This document shows, in pieces, positions 42,814-52,992 of a stretch of DNA of 64,000 bases. Origin of the DNA: CAZICM01 sp964537685. GTDB lineage: Bacteria; Myxococcota_A; Polyangia; Polyangiales; Polyangiaceae. The notes below the pieces were generated by a model, which saw only the letters and a program-made list of their open reading frames with translations, made no database searches and had not been told where the DNA came from. Position 1 is the first letter of the stretch. Each line of letters opens with the position of its first letter. Position numbers and translations under genes: made by a program. The stretch lies in assembly GCA_964537685.1 (NCBI GenBank), contig CAZICM010000039.1:21908-85907 (forward strand), read 5' to 3'.

Positions 42814-44166
42814 TCAACAGGGAACTTCGGCACCCTTGCGCTGATAATACCAATAATTGAGCACGAGGTTTAACGCGTAGAAGACCGCGAAGCCATAGAA
42901 CGCCACATTGGGCGAGCCAAACGATTCAATCGAGGCGCTGAGCGCCATGGGAATTAAAAATGCGCCGTAGGCTCCAATCGCCGCCGTCCAGCCCAGCACC
43001 GGTCCGGCTTCCTTCGGCGGGAAAATGACTGGAATCATCCGGAAAGTTGAGCCATTGCCAATGCCCGCCGCGAGAAAGATAACGAGCATGACGCCCAAGA
43101 ACGGCATGAATTCAGACGCCGATTGAGGCTTGGTGAAAAATGTCACGAAAATAGCCGCGGCCATCAATAAAACGCCGCTCACCGCCGTAACTCTTGCACC
43201 GCCCACTTTATCGGAAATCCAGCCCGCAATGGGCCTCGATGTCGAACCGATTAAGGCGCCCAAAAAGGCATAGCGCAATGGATCGGGCGCCCCTTCAAGC
43301 TTGCCAAAGGTCTCCCGGATTAAAAGCGCAAACGATGCCGAAAACCCCGAGAACGAGCCGAAGGTCATAAAATATAGCGAGGTCATGATCCAATTGTGCT
43401 TGCGCTTAAAAATCACGGCCTGCTGTCCAAATGTGCCTTTCACCGGTATGGCCCGGAGCATAAACGCCGCGGCCACCGTGAAAAACAAGACCGGCACTAC
43501 CCAAATAAACGCGGCATTCTGCATCCAAATGGCCGTGCTCTTGCCGGCCCTCACCCAATTGAGCGAACCGCCTCCCAATGCGCCAAAAATGGGAGCCGCC
43601 ACGATCAGTGGTGTGGTCAATTGAACGAGGCTTACGCCTAAATTGCCAATGCCCGCCTGAATGCCCAGCGCGGTTCCCTGCTTTTTCTTCGGAAAGAAAT
43701 AGCTGGTGCTCGACATAAAGGCCGAGAAATTACCGCCTCCAAATCCCGCCGCCGCCGCAAGCGCCAAAAGAACACTATAAGGTGTGTCGGGATTTTGAAC
43801 GGCAAGGCCCACGCCAATCGCAGGCACCAAAAGCGATGCGGTCGCGAGCGTGACGACCACCCGCGTCCCCACCATTTGAACAATAAATGAATACGGAATG
43901 CGCAGCGTGGCGCCTACCAGGCCGGGAAGCGCCGCAAGCCAAAAGCGCTGCCCTACGCTGAGCTTGAAGCCAAGCTCCGGCAGCCGGACGACAATGGCGC
44001 TCCACATAAACCATGTGGCAAACGATAAGGTGAGCGCCCCTGTCGTAATCCACAATGTGCGGCTCGCGAGCTTTTCGCCCTTTTCCTTCCAAAATGTCTC
44101 GTCCTCGGGGTCCCACTTTTCCCCGGACGGTGTATTTACATCCAATTCTTTGGTTTCTGTCGTCAT
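42814..44166 (-). CDS. narK: NarK2-like nitrate/nitrite antiporter (MFS)
   Basis: 450 residues with about 12 transmembrane helices and a 45-residue cytoplasmic N-terminus. GGGNFSAFMSSTSYFFPKKKQG in the first half and AGIGNGSTFRMIPVIFP in the second are the nitrate-signature regions of NarK2-type proteins, which usually exchange nitrate and nitrite. Its start overlaps the NarK1-like stop (ATGA), mirroring the fused NarK1-NarK2 of Paracoccus-type denitrifiers. Downstream of complex III genes in the same operon. Confidence 0.9.
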   Translation of the reverse strand: MTTETKELDVNTPSGEKWDPEDETFWKEKGEKLASRTLWITTGALTLSFATWFMWSAIVVRLPELGFKLSVGQRFWLAALPGLVGATLRIPYSFIVQMVGTRVVVTLATASLLVPAIGVGLAVQNPDTPYSVLLALAAAAGFGGGNFSAFMSSTSYFFPKKKQGTALGIQAGIGNLGVSLVQLTTPLIVAAPIFGALGGGSLNWVRAGKSTAIWMQNAAFIWVVPVLFFTVAAAFMLRAIPVKGTFGQQAVIFKRKHNWIMTSLYFMTFGSFSGFSASFALLIRETFGKLEGAPDPLRYAFLGALIGSTSRPIAGWISDKVGGARVTAVSGVLLMAAAIFVTFFTKPQSASEFMPFLGVMLVIFLAAGIGNGSTFRMIPVIFPPKEAGPVLGWTAAIGAYGAFLIPMALSASIESFGSPNVAFYGFAVFYALNLVLNYWYYQRKGAEVPC

Positions 44167-45716
44167 TGAGCACCCGCCTCAGCCTTTTGCTTGGCTCCGT
44201 CAATTGCATGAGGTTGATCATCCGTATGATGATGATCTTCCACTTTCTCGGCCCATTCGGGAACGCGCTTCGCCATGACGCCTCTCACGACCAGGTGAAG
44301 CCATACGATGCAAACGACTGACAATACGAATAAAAACATCCAGCAGGTGGTCCACAGGCCCGAGCCCCTCAGCATATAGCCGAAGAGAATGGGACAAATA
44401 AAACCGCCCAAACCTCCTATGACGCCGACGATCCCGCCGACGACGCCGACTTCTTTGGGAAAATATTCGGGAATGTATTTGTAAACAGACGCCTTTCCGA
44501 TACCCATCACAATGCCGACGACGAAGACCAATACGGTGAAAATCCACACGTTGGCCTGAAAGAAAATATGCGTTTCGCCCTTGGCTAAAAGCTGTTTGCG
44601 CTTCACTTGATCGCCCACTTTGACCACGGGTTCTTGGCGGAAAGTAGCCTTCGGCCATACCAATACATCCGCATCGTCGGGCACAATCTTCTCATCGGAA
44701 GCCTTGAGCGGATATTTGGCGGCGCCCACGGTGATTTCCGTGGCCGAAACAGCCGTCACCGTGCCTGGAGCGCCGGCGATCACGCTCTCTCCAGGCGAAG
44801 TGATATCCATGCGCGGCACGATGAGCATAAAACAGCAGACCGCGCAGATGCCGAATACCCAATAGGTGGTTGTGCGGGCGCCCAATTTATCGCTCAGCCA
44901 GCCGCCCAGTGCGCGAATAACGCCGGAAGGAAGGCTAAAGGTGGCCGCCAATAAACCGGCCATCGCGAGCGACATTCCATAAACGCTGACGTAATAGGGA
45001 ATGAGCCATTGGGCCAATGCGACAAAGCCGCCGAATACCAAAAAGTAATACAACCCAAAACGCCATACGCGGATATGTTTTAAGGGCCGGAGCTGTTCCA
45101 CAAAGGATTTGCCTTGGGCCGCTTCCACTTTCTTCGAATGCGTAAACAATACAAACAAAATGGACATGATGACCAATGCCACGGCGTAAATCCTGGGCAT
45201 CGAGCGCCATCCATCCAAATTGGTTCCCTCATCGGTCAGCCATTTGAGAAGGGGCGGTCCGCCCATGCTCGTGACGGCGCTGCCCGCATTGCCCGCGCCG
45301 AAAATGCCCAGCGCCGTGCCCTGCTGCTCTTTTTTAAACCATATCGAGGTATAGGCGATGCCTACCGCGAATGAGGTGCCCGCCAAGCCAAATCCAAGGC
45401 TTCCCAGTACAAATCCGGCATAGCTGTTCGCATAGCTCATGGCCATGCAGGCCGCCGCCGCCACCAGCATGACAATGGGAAATACAATGCGGCCTCCAAT
45501 ACGATCGGTATAGAGACCCACGGGAAGCCGAATCACCGATCCCGTGAGCACAGGTATGCCCAATAGAACGCCGACCTGAAATTTATCAAATTGGAAAACC
45601 TTATTATCGACAAGGAATGTCACCAATACGCCGTTCATCATCCACACGGCAAAACAGACGGTGAATGCGATGGTATTCATCGCCAATACGGCGTAGGAAT
45701 TGGATTTCTCGCTCAT
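44163..45716 (-). CDS. narK: NarK1-like nitrate transporter with inserted beta-rich domain
   Basis: 517 residues, longer than the usual 420-460. First nitrate signature GLAGTSFAVGIAYTSIWF; second GIGKASVYKYIPEYFP, the NarK1 form normally linked to proton-coupled nitrate uptake. Between two helices in the C-terminal half (residues about 302-384, DNA 44565-44813) is an extra beta-rich stretch ending VVKVGDQVKRKQLLAKGETHI, similar to barrel-sandwich (biotinyl/lipoyl-like) hybrids. Starts 49 bp after actF and overlaps the NarK2-like gene by 4 nt. Confidence 0.9.
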   Translation of the reverse strand: MSEKSNSYAVLAMNTIAFTVCFAVWMMNGVLVTFLVDNKVFQFDKFQVGVLLGIPVLTGSVIRLPVGLYTDRIGGRIVFPIVMLVAAAACMAMSYANSYAGFVLGSLGFGLAGTSFAVGIAYTSIWFKKEQQGTALGIFGAGNAGSAVTSMGGPPLLKWLTDEGTNLDGWRSMPRIYAVALVIMSILFVLFTHSKKVEAAQGKSFVEQLRPLKHIRVWRFGLYYFLVFGGFVALAQWLIPYYVSVYGMSLAMAGLLAATFSLPSGVIRALGGWLSDKLGARTTTYWVFGICAVCCFMLIVPRMDITSPGESVIAGAPGTVTAVSATEITVGAAKYPLKASDEKIVPDDADVLVWPKATFRQEPVVKVGDQVKRKQLLAKGETHIFFQANVWIFTVLVFVVGIVMGIGKASVYKYIPEYFPKEVGVVGGIVGVIGGLGGFICPILFGYMLRGSGLWTTCWMFLFVLSVVCIVWLHLVVRGVMAKRVPEWAEKVEDHHHTDDQPHAIDGAKQKAEAGAQ

Positions 45717-45765
45717 GTGAACTCCCTCGTTCTACATCAACGTTGTTTTTATCAAATCGATACAA

Positions 45766-46902
45766 TTATTCGGCGGCGGCGTGCTCGCCCGCCCCGGAAG
45801 GAGGCGGAGCTCCCCGCAAAGAGCGCACGGCAACCACCGCAATCAGTCCAAGAACGGCCAGGCTCATGCCCACCGCGGATATCGCGCTGGGGGAACCTTT
45901 GGTGGGGGACACCATAACGAAGCAATCCAAAAATCGGCCTAGCAATGCAATACAGGCGATTTGTAGCAATGTCGTCGGGTGTTTCTTGACCCGCGCGGAA
46001 AGCAATACGAAAAAGGGAATGGCCCAGCTTATCAAAGGCACAGCCCAAAAGAGGAGCGACCAATCCGGATGGCTTCGTGGAATATAGTAAGTGACCTCCT
46101 CGGGAATATTGGAATACCAAATCAATAGATATTGGCAGAACCAAATATAGGCCCAAAAGGTTGAAAACCCAAAGAGCAGCTTGCCCAAATCGTGGCGAAT
46201 CCGATCGTTTTTCGCCTGCTCGGGCAAAAAGAGAAGAACGACGATCGAAATGGCCGCCACGCCGGCCTGGAGAGCCCCGGCAAAGCCATACACACCGTAA
46301 ATGGTGCTGTACCAAAGCGGTTCAATCGAGCTTCCCCAATCGAAATAGGCAATGGTCAGTGTTGGTCCGAGCACTACCAAGAAAATGGCGGATGCCTTGG
46401 CGAGGGCTTTGGTGGCCGTGGATGTGCCATCGGCAGCCATCACTTTGCGCCCAAGCCACGCGGACAAGAGAAGCCATAGCGCGATCAATACAAAAGCGCG
46501 GAGAACGAATATGGTCGGGCTTAAATACCAGGCTTTATCGTGGGGCAGCGCGTGCCCTTCGCCATGCATATGAGCCGCCGGATAAATGGCCCGGTAGCCC
46601 AGCGTTATGGCAACCACCAAGGCCAAACACGGTACGGCGAGCGTTTCCATGAGGGCCTTGGGCGCGCTTTTAATGGGCAGCCACCAGCGCGCGCCCGCTA
46701 CGCCTTCAAGCGCGGAAAATATCGCCGCTCCCAGGGCAATCGACAATCCAAAGAGAGCGGCGGCCAATATGCCTGTATACCCTTTGGCCGGATCGATAAG
46801 CACTCCAGCCGCTCCGAGCAATGCAAAGAAAATGGCAATACCACCGATCAGCGTTGACTTGTTCGCCACCGCGGCGGAGAGCGAATTGGTTTCGGCGCTC
46901 AT
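45766..46902 (-). CDS. actF: Alternative complex III subunit ActF
   Basis: 378 residues with about ten hydrophobic helices, matching ActF (quinol:cytochrome c oxidoreductase membrane subunit). The segment HGEGHALPHDKAWYLSPTIFVLRAF and the second-half YFDWGSSIEPLWYSTIYGVYGF are typical. It is the second membrane anchor of the complex besides ActC. Start overlaps the actE stop (ATGA). The C-terminus is a short Ala/Pro tail. Confidence 0.9.
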   Translation of the reverse strand: MSAETNSLSAAVANKSTLIGGIAIFFALLGAAGVLIDPAKGYTGILAAALFGLSIALGAAIFSALEGVAGARWWLPIKSAPKALMETLAVPCLALVVAITLGYRAIYPAAHMHGEGHALPHDKAWYLSPTIFVLRAFVLIALWLLLSAWLGRKVMAADGTSTATKALAKASAIFLVVLGPTLTIAYFDWGSSIEPLWYSTIYGVYGFAGALQAGVAAISIVVLLFLPEQAKNDRIRHDLGKLLFGFSTFWAYIWFCQYLLIWYSNIPEEVTYYIPRSHPDWSLLFWAVPLISWAIPFFVLLSARVKKHPTTLLQIACIALLGRFLDCFVMVSPTKGSPSAISAVGMSLAVLGLIAVVAVRSLRGAPPPSGAGEHAAAE

Positions 46903-47462
46903 GGCTTTCCCTCCTGAAGCTTGCGGATATAGAGAATGGCGGCCCAGCGATCCTCGGGGAGGACTTGGATGGCATAGGCGGGCATAATTCCCTGGCCTTT
47001 GGTGACAATATGAAAGATTTGCCCGTCGGGCATATTCTTGGCGCGATCGGCGAGCAAACTCGGGGGATTGGGATACCTACCGATAATCGGTCCGTCGCCT
47101 TGTCCCTTCGGGCCGTGGCAAACCTGGCAAAAGGTTTGGTAGACCCACTTTCCCCGCGCGGCATTTTTATCGTTCAATTCGATGGGATTGAAGACTTCCT
47201 TTCCGGCCCGGTCGGCTTCTTCACGGCCTTCCTGGAAAGGGAATGTCTTCCATCCCATGGGAATGGTTCCCTCGGGAGGATGCATTAATGCCTGACCGCG
47301 CGGCGCATTGGGATTTTTATCGTAGGCTTCGTAGGGCACGGGCGTAACCATGCCGGGAAGCACGATATATCCGGGCTTGTCGCGATCGGCTTTGCAGCCG
47401 GCGATGAGCGCGGCGGCGCCGAAAGCTGTAAATAGCATGGTATTGATATTTAATTTTATCAT
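46899..47462 (-). CDS. actE: Alternative complex III monohaem cytochrome ActE
   Basis: 187 residues from ATG 47462 (frame to 47534), overlapping the actD stop. Lipobox ALIAGC, then a cytochrome c domain with one CxxCH (FCQVCHGPKGQGDG) and a probable Met ligand in KGQGIMPAYA. The N-terminal PYEAYDKNPNAPRGQAL region is typical of ActE. Transfers electrons from ActA/ActB-side to periplasmic acceptors. Confidence 0.9.
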   Translation of the reverse strand: MIKLNINTMLFTAFGAAALIAGCKADRDKPGYIVLPGMVTPVPYEAYDKNPNAPRGQALMHPPEGTIPMGWKTFPFQEGREEADRAGKEVFNPIELNDKNAARGKWVYQTFCQVCHGPKGQGDGPIIGRYPNPPSLLADRAKNMPDGQIFHIVTKGQGIMPAYAIQVLPEDRWAAILYIRKLQEGKP

Positions 47463-48016
47463 TACCGCACCCTCCACCCTTCCAGGCATTCGGAGGGTTC
47501 GAGTTCTTGGCAGAGCTTTGAAAAGCGATCCCACGAAAACGATGCATTGTTTTCCAAAACCAGTACGGCAAAGCGATCGTCGGTGACGCGGGGATCGGGC
47601 AATTTATCGGGCCGCGCCTGTTTTGGACCAAAGAGCCGATTTCTAAAGATAAACGTGAACACCGTCGCGAAGGCCGCAAACAAAACCGTCAATTCGAAAG
47701 TGACAGGAATCGTTCCAGGGCCGGCCGCATTGGTCTTTCCTCCGATATTGAGAGGAAAACCTATGGTGTGGGTCCACAATTGAAACGTCAATCCCAAGGT
47801 TCCGCCGATAAATCCGCCGATTAAGGTCGCCCAAGGGAGCCGCGTGTCGGGCACACCCATCGCCTCATCCAAGCCGTGGACAGGAAATGGGCTGTACACT
47901 TCGTCAATCGTAAAACCCGCTTCGCGAAGCCTTTTAACCGCCGTCAGCGTATGATGAGGATCCTCGAATAGAAGCAGATGCGTGCGCGTCCGCTCTTCAT
48001 TAAGCGTGGTGCCCAT
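47462..48016 (-). CDS. actD: Alternative complex III subunit ActD (DUF3341)
   Basis: 184 residues. Two transmembrane helices (WATLIGGFIGGTLGLTFQLW and a second after TVLFAAFATVF) in a DUF3341 protein, with the conserved YSPFPVHGLDEAMG motif. Start taken at 48016 (frame to 48037); it overlaps the actC stop by 17 nt. A structural subunit of the complex, no cofactor. Confidence 0.9.
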   Translation of the reverse strand: MGTTLNEERTRTHLLLFEDPHHTLTAVKRLREAGFTIDEVYSPFPVHGLDEAMGVPDTRLPWATLIGGFIGGTLGLTFQLWTHTIGFPLNIGGKTNAAGPGTIPVTFELTVLFAAFATVFTFIFRNRLFGPKQARPDKLPDPRVTDDRFAVLVLENNASFSWDRFSKLCQELEPSECLEGWRVR

Positions 48017-49376
48017 GGGCATCCTCCTTTTCTTCAATCAGCGTGTGCTTGACCTCGTGGAAGGAAACGACGGGCGCCACGCGGATAAATAAAAGGTAGA
48101 AGGTAAAAAAGAGGCCAAAGCTTCCGATCAAAATGCCAATCTCCACCATCGTCGGCCTGTAATGGCTCCAGGAAGAGGGCAAGAAGTCGCGCGAAAGCGA
48201 GGTCACGATGATATTGAAGCGCTCAAACCACATGCCCACATTCACCAGCAGAGAGGCAATGAAAAGCACGGGAACGCTTCGCCGGGCACCCTTAAACCAG
48301 AAGATTTGGGGCACCAATACGTTGCAGCCCACCATCAGCCAGTAGGCCCAGGCATAAGGTCCGAAAGCCCGGTTATAGAAGGTAAAGCGTTCATACATAT
48401 TGCCGCTGTACCAAGCCGTAAAGGTTTCGGTGCTATAGGCCAGGCCCACGATCATTCCTGTGGTGAGCAGGATTTTTGCCATATTGTCGAGATGGCGGGC
48501 CGTAATATAGCGTTCCAATCCTAACGCTTTGCGCGTCAATATCGCAAGCGTGATAACCATGGCAAAACCGCTAAACACGGCGCCGGCCACGAAATAAGGC
48601 GGAAAGATGGTCGCGTGCCATCCAGGGATAACGCTGGTCGCGAAGTCCATCGAAACGATGGTATGCACGGAAACAACGAGCGGCGTGGCCAATCCGGCCA
48701 GCATCAGGCTCGCCTTTTCAAAGCGCTGCCACGATTTGGCCGAGCCCGTCCAGCCCAGGCTTAGTGCGCCATAAATGCGCTTTCGCAGGCCATTGCTGCG
48801 ATCGCGCAGCGTGGCGAAATCGGGAATCAGTCCCACATACCAAAAGAGAAATGAGACCGTCAGATACGTTGAAATTGCGAAAACATCCCATGTTAATGGG
48901 GATCGGAAGTTCACCCACAAAGAGCCGCGGCTATTGGGATAGGGAATAAACCAATAAGCCAGCCAGGGGCGCCCCATGTGAATGATGGGAAATATGGCCG
49001 CGCAGATAACGGCGAAAATGGTCATCGCTTCGGCGGCGCGGGCGATGGCCGTGCGCCATCTCTGCCTGAACAAGAGCAAAATGGCTGAAATCAGTGTGCC
49101 AGCGTGACCAATGCCGATCCAGAAAACCAAATTGGTGATATCAAAAGCCCATCCGATGGTTCTATTGATACCCCACACGCCGATACCGGTCATAATGGTG
49201 TGGGCGACCAGGTAAAGACCCAATACCAAAAGACCAAGTGCCAATAAGAACAATGTGTACCAAGCGCCGCTGGGCTTTCTTTCCAGGGGACTCGATATAT
49301 CACCTGTGATCTGGCCAAGGCTTGGCTGCCCCTCAATGAGGGGATCGTGCAATCCCTCGGGTGCGTGGGTGCTCAT
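48000..49376 (-). CDS. actC: Alternative complex III subunit ActC (NrfD/PsrC family)
   Basis: 458 residues, about ten helices, NrfD/PsrC-type quinol-binding membrane subunit. Marks are GRPWLAYWFIPYPNSRGSLW, VSVHTIVSMDFATSVIPGWH and FTAWYSGNMYERF, all usual for ActC. Its N-terminus overlaps the actB stop (ATGA). It is expected to oxidise menaquinol or ubiquinol on the periplasmic side. Confidence 0.92.
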   Translation of the reverse strand: MSTHAPEGLHDPLIEGQPSLGQITGDISSPLERKPSGAWYTLFLLALGLLVLGLYLVAHTIMTGIGVWGINRTIGWAFDITNLVFWIGIGHAGTLISAILLLFRQRWRTAIARAAEAMTIFAVICAAIFPIIHMGRPWLAYWFIPYPNSRGSLWVNFRSPLTWDVFAISTYLTVSFLFWYVGLIPDFATLRDRSNGLRKRIYGALSLGWTGSAKSWQRFEKASLMLAGLATPLVVSVHTIVSMDFATSVIPGWHATIFPPYFVAGAVFSGFAMVITLAILTRKALGLERYITARHLDNMAKILLTTGMIVGLAYSTETFTAWYSGNMYERFTFYNRAFGPYAWAYWLMVGCNVLVPQIFWFKGARRSVPVLFIASLLVNVGMWFERFNIIVTSLSRDFLPSSWSHYRPTMVEIGILIGSFGLFFTFYLLFIRVAPVVSFHEVKHTLIEEKEDAHGHHA

Positions 49377-52300
49377 GTGCCTTTCTCCTTGTTCGCATGC
49401 ATTTCACCGCTCCGCCCGCCGGGACGAATGCGCGATAAATACGTAATCGACGGCCGCACGCCGAGTTCGGCCAAGACTTGAAATGCTCTTGGCTCTTGTT
49501 TGAGGGCCGCAATTGGACTGTTGGGGTCGGCACCATTACCAAATAGAATGGCCTGCGATGGACACGACTGCTGGCACGCTGTCATGGCTTTATCGCCGCC
49601 CTTTCCTTCGATGCGGGCCGCTTGAATGCGCTGCGCGCAAAACGTGCATTTCTCCATGACGCCACGCTCGCGCATCACTACATCCGGATTGAGCACCATT
49701 CTCTCAATAGGTTCTTCGATGGGATGGTCGAACCAATTAAAGCGGCGTGCCTTGTAGGGGCAGTTGTTGGCGCAATAGCGCGTTCCAACGCAGCGGTTAT
49801 AAGCCTGCATATTCAGTCCATCGTGGCTGTGAACCGTGGCCGCGACGGGACAGACGGTTTCGCAGGGCGCATTGCCGCATTGGGCGCACATCATCGGTTC
49901 GAACAATACATCCGGATTGTCAGCCTCACCCATGAAATAGCGATCCATGCGGAGCCAATGCATGTCGCGGTGGCGCTGCATTTCGTCCGGGCCGACAACC
50001 GGAAGGTTGTTTTCGGCCTGGCAGGCGATAATGCAAGCGCTGCATCCGGTACAGCGATCGAGGTCGATCACCAGTTCCCAGCGCTCGGCGAAAGGCGGGC
50101 GTTCAGCCCACATGCTGAGGTGCTCGCCATGGCCCTCGTGTGCAATTGCATCATTTATGCTGCCAACTTGATGCACAATGGGGCGGCCATGCGTGCTCAT
50201 TTCGTTTTGTATCAAGGGAAGCGAGACTTTCCGGCCTAAAATTTTAATGCCGGCCTTGAGTCCTTTTCGCTTGAGCTGGCCGCTCTCGGTCCATGATGCA
50301 ATCCGATAAGCATTGCGATTATTTTTTTGCTCTTCGCCGTCGGCTCGCCCATAACCCACGGGCACACCTAGGACTTGGGGATGCTGGCCGGGCAATACGC
50401 GCACCGACATTTCGATGCTCGCCTTCCCGACCGTCAATTCAACGACATCGCCGTCCTTCACCCCAAGCTCGCGCGCCTTGCTCGGCGCAATGCGAATACA
50501 GGCTTCCCAGGAAGCGCGCGTCAGGGGATCGGGCAATTCGCGGAGCCAAGGAACATGAGCCCGCTTTCCATCCCGAAGAGATACTTCTTCAATGAGTTCG
50601 GCTTCCAATACATTGGGCGTGTCTTCCAATGCACCGGTTTTCTTGAGCAAATCGGCGAAGACTTCGGCCGCATTACCGGGCGCCTTCGGGGGAGGATCGA
50701 ATACGCTGGCAAAAGGCGTTGCGCCGACGAGCGAGCCGCGCGCGACCGAGGCCGACCAGGCTTGCTCAAAGCCGGCATTGCCGGCCGCCGTGGAAATTAC
50801 ATTGTCTTTCCATGCACGCCGAAGGTATTCATAAGCGTCCTTCATTTCAAAGGATGGATCGCCCATCCAGCGCATGAGGCATTCCACGGGATGGCGCGTT
50901 GTAAAGAGGGGACGCACCGTCGGCTGAGCGACAGTGAGGGAATCGCCCTCGGGCGCGAAATCGCCCCAGCGTTCCAAGCCATGATGAGCCGCCGCGACCA
51001 CCGCGCAAGCCTTGGCTGTCGCTGTTTTGCGTTCGCTCAGCGCAATGGAGAGAGGCAGCGCGGCAATGGCTTTTCCAAGCGCCTCGCCCGCAGGCAAATC
51101 GTCGACCGGATCGCAGTCGATGGCGATAAAGCCTTTGGCCTTGCCCGAGGTGAGCAATTCGATCGCATTGTTCAGCGCGGCATCGCGGCCCGCGGCCATG
51201 CGCGTGGGATTGCCTGTTAATACGGTTGTATTTTCAGAGCCGAGGAGGCGATTGATCCACAAAACCGCGGCTTGTTCGAGCCTATCGTCGGAGCCGCACA
51301 AAACCAGGCTTTTATCGCCGTGATGCTTGAGTTCGGCCGCCCAGCCCGCGATGCGTTCATCGGAAATTGAAGCCTTGGGAAGGTTTTTCAAGGCGTCCGT
51401 GAAGGAGCGGGCGGCTTCGCTATCGATGCTTTTCGCCACGAAATACAGCAGTTTTAGTGCGATCAGCCGTTCGCCCGCGGCGCTCGCCGGTATACGCTCG
51501 TCGGCCGCCGCGCCCGTAAGCGAAAGCGAACCTTCGATCTGAATATGGCGGATGCGGGTGCCGCCCTTGGCGCCAAAACCCCTGCGCTCGGTATACGAAC
51601 GCGCCATGTACACCGGATCTTTGCCCGTCGCGAGAAAGTCGCTGCCAAAACCAAACAGGATATCGGCCGCTCCAGGCTTGTACGAAGGCATCATCGCCCG
51701 CCCGTCGAAGAGCTCGCGCACATCGAGGGCCGCCGATTCGCTCATTGCATCGTATTGTACGTAAATTGCGTTGTATTTTTCAGCGAATTTGCGGACCAGG
51801 CTTTGAGCGCTGGGCGAAGGCCATGAGCGGCTCATCACGATAAAAGGTGAACCGGCGGGCAGTTTTGCAAGCGCGTCAAGAACGTGTTTATCGAGATCGG
51901 CCCAGGAAACCTGCTTTCCCGAAATTGCCGGCGCCTTTAGCCTTTGCCCGTCGTAGAGGGCCCGCAGATCGGCCTGGCCCAGTGCGCAGAGGCCCGAACG
52001 GGTGCGCGCGTGCTCAGGCAATCCTTCCAATTTGATCGGATGCCCATCCCTAACGCTGACCATAAGCCCGCAACTGGCCGGACAAGCCGTGCAGGTGCTG
52101 GCATAGTGCGAGGTCACGCCGGGCGTGAGCTCTTCGGGCGCTTTGAGATAGGGCAAGGCATGATCGACCTCGCGGCGGCTGCACCCAGCCAAGGCCATCG
52201 CGCTTAGTCCCGCGGCCCTTAAAAAGCCTCTCCGGCCCAGTGCGCCGGGTTTTTTATGAAGCCTGATGTTGGCCTTGGGCTCTTCAAATTCAGGCGCGGA

Positions 52301-52402
52301 AAAAACCGCTTTTGACGTTTTCTGGGGCGTCTTCAGATCCGGCCCCAGCTCGGTCCAGACAGCCCTGGAAGGCGTGCTTCCCTCAATTCGATTGGAATTC
52401 AC
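49373..52402 (-). CDS. actB: Alternative complex III iron-sulfur subunit ActB
   Basis: 1009 residues. A twin-arginine/lipoprotein leader (RRGFLRAAGLSAMALAGC) precedes a molybdopterin-oxidoreductase-like domain (CTACPASCGLMV at residues about 106-117) that usually lacks the cofactor in ActB. A C-terminal four-cluster ferredoxin domain follows (CTGCSACIIACQAENN, CAQCGNAPCETVCP, NRCVGTRYCANNCPYKARR, CTFCAQRI and ACQQSCPSQA). Electrons run from ActC through these clusters to the haems. 9 bp after actA. Confidence 0.93.
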   Translation of the reverse strand: MNSNRIEGSTPSRAVWTELGPDLKTPQKTSKAVFSAPEFEEPKANIRLHKKPGALGRRGFLRAAGLSAMALAGCSRREVDHALPYLKAPEELTPGVTSHYASTCTACPASCGLMVSVRDGHPIKLEGLPEHARTRSGLCALGQADLRALYDGQRLKAPAISGKQVSWADLDKHVLDALAKLPAGSPFIVMSRSWPSPSAQSLVRKFAEKYNAIYVQYDAMSESAALDVRELFDGRAMMPSYKPGAADILFGFGSDFLATGKDPVYMARSYTERRGFGAKGGTRIRHIQIEGSLSLTGAAADERIPASAAGERLIALKLLYFVAKSIDSEAARSFTDALKNLPKASISDERIAGWAAELKHHGDKSLVLCGSDDRLEQAAVLWINRLLGSENTTVLTGNPTRMAAGRDAALNNAIELLTSGKAKGFIAIDCDPVDDLPAGEALGKAIAALPLSIALSERKTATAKACAVVAAAHHGLERWGDFAPEGDSLTVAQPTVRPLFTTRHPVECLMRWMGDPSFEMKDAYEYLRRAWKDNVISTAAGNAGFEQAWSASVARGSLVGATPFASVFDPPPKAPGNAAEVFADLLKKTGALEDTPNVLEAELIEEVSLRDGKRAHVPWLRELPDPLTRASWEACIRIAPSKARELGVKDGDVVELTVGKASIEMSVRVLPGQHPQVLGVPVGYGRADGEEQKNNRNAYRIASWTESGQLKRKGLKAGIKILGRKVSLPLIQNEMSTHGRPIVHQVGSINDAIAHEGHGEHLSMWAERPPFAERWELVIDLDRCTGCSACIIACQAENNLPVVGPDEMQRHRDMHWLRMDRYFMGEADNPDVLFEPMMCAQCGNAPCETVCPVAATVHSHDGLNMQAYNRCVGTRYCANNCPYKARRFNWFDHPIEEPIERMVLNPDVVMRERGVMEKCTFCAQRIQAARIEGKGGDKAMTACQQSCPSQAILFGNGADPNSPIAALKQEPRAFQVLAELGVRPSITYLSRIRPGGRSGEMHANKEKGT

Positions 52403-52411
52403 GCTAACCTC

Positions 52412-52975
52412 TTAGTGATGACATACGACGCAATCGCTCAGCCGACTGGTCGCCGCTGTTTCGGTTTGCGCACCTGGCTGGGATCGATGGCAATCGAGAC
52501 ACCATCCCATCGTCAGGGGCGCGAATTGCTCGACGCGCGCCATGGTTTCGACCGGACCGTGGCAGGTCTGGCATGCGACATTGGCGCGCACATGAGCCGA
52601 ATGATTGAAGTAGGTGTGATCCGGAACGCGGTGCACGCGAACCCATTCAATCGGTTTATCTTCAGCAATCGCCGTTTTGATTTTTTGTATTTCCGGATGG
52701 TCCGGCAATACTTGTGTATGGCAATTCATACACACGCTTGCGGGCGGAATTCCCGCGTAACGGCCCCGATCGGCGCTGAAATGGCAGTATTGGCAGGGCA
52801 CTTGAAGCGCGCCCGCATGAACGGCATGAGAATAGGCGACGGGCTGCTCGGGCGCATAGCCTTCGTTGGTGGGTTCGCAGCCCGAGCTGATCAGCATGGC
52901 CAATCCTATCGAAATGCCCACGCTAGCCCATAGGCCGGCAGCGTATTTCGATCTCTTTTGCCTGAATGGAAGCAT
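52412..52975 (-). CDS. actA: Alternative complex III pentahaem cytochrome ActA
   Basis: 187 residues from ATG 52975, with GGAAGG upstream (the frame extends to 53056 but overlaps narI). Signal region ends at SSGC, then five CxxCH sites: CQYCH, CMNCH, CQTCH, CLDCH, CVVCH. This is the short pentahaem ActA type. Sits 17 bp after the narI stop, on the same strand, so complex III and nitrate reductase appear co-transcribed. Confidence 0.92.
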   Translation of the reverse strand: MLPFRQKRSKYAAGLWASVGISIGLAMLISSGCEPTNEGYAPEQPVAYSHAVHAGALQVPCQYCHFSADRGRYAGIPPASVCMNCHTQVLPDHPEIQKIKTAIAEDKPIEWVRVHRVPDHTYFNHSAHVRANVACQTCHGPVETMARVEQFAPLTMGWCLDCHRSQPGAQTETAATSRLSDCVVCHH

Positions 52976-52992
52976 ATAAATTCGCCTTCCTT

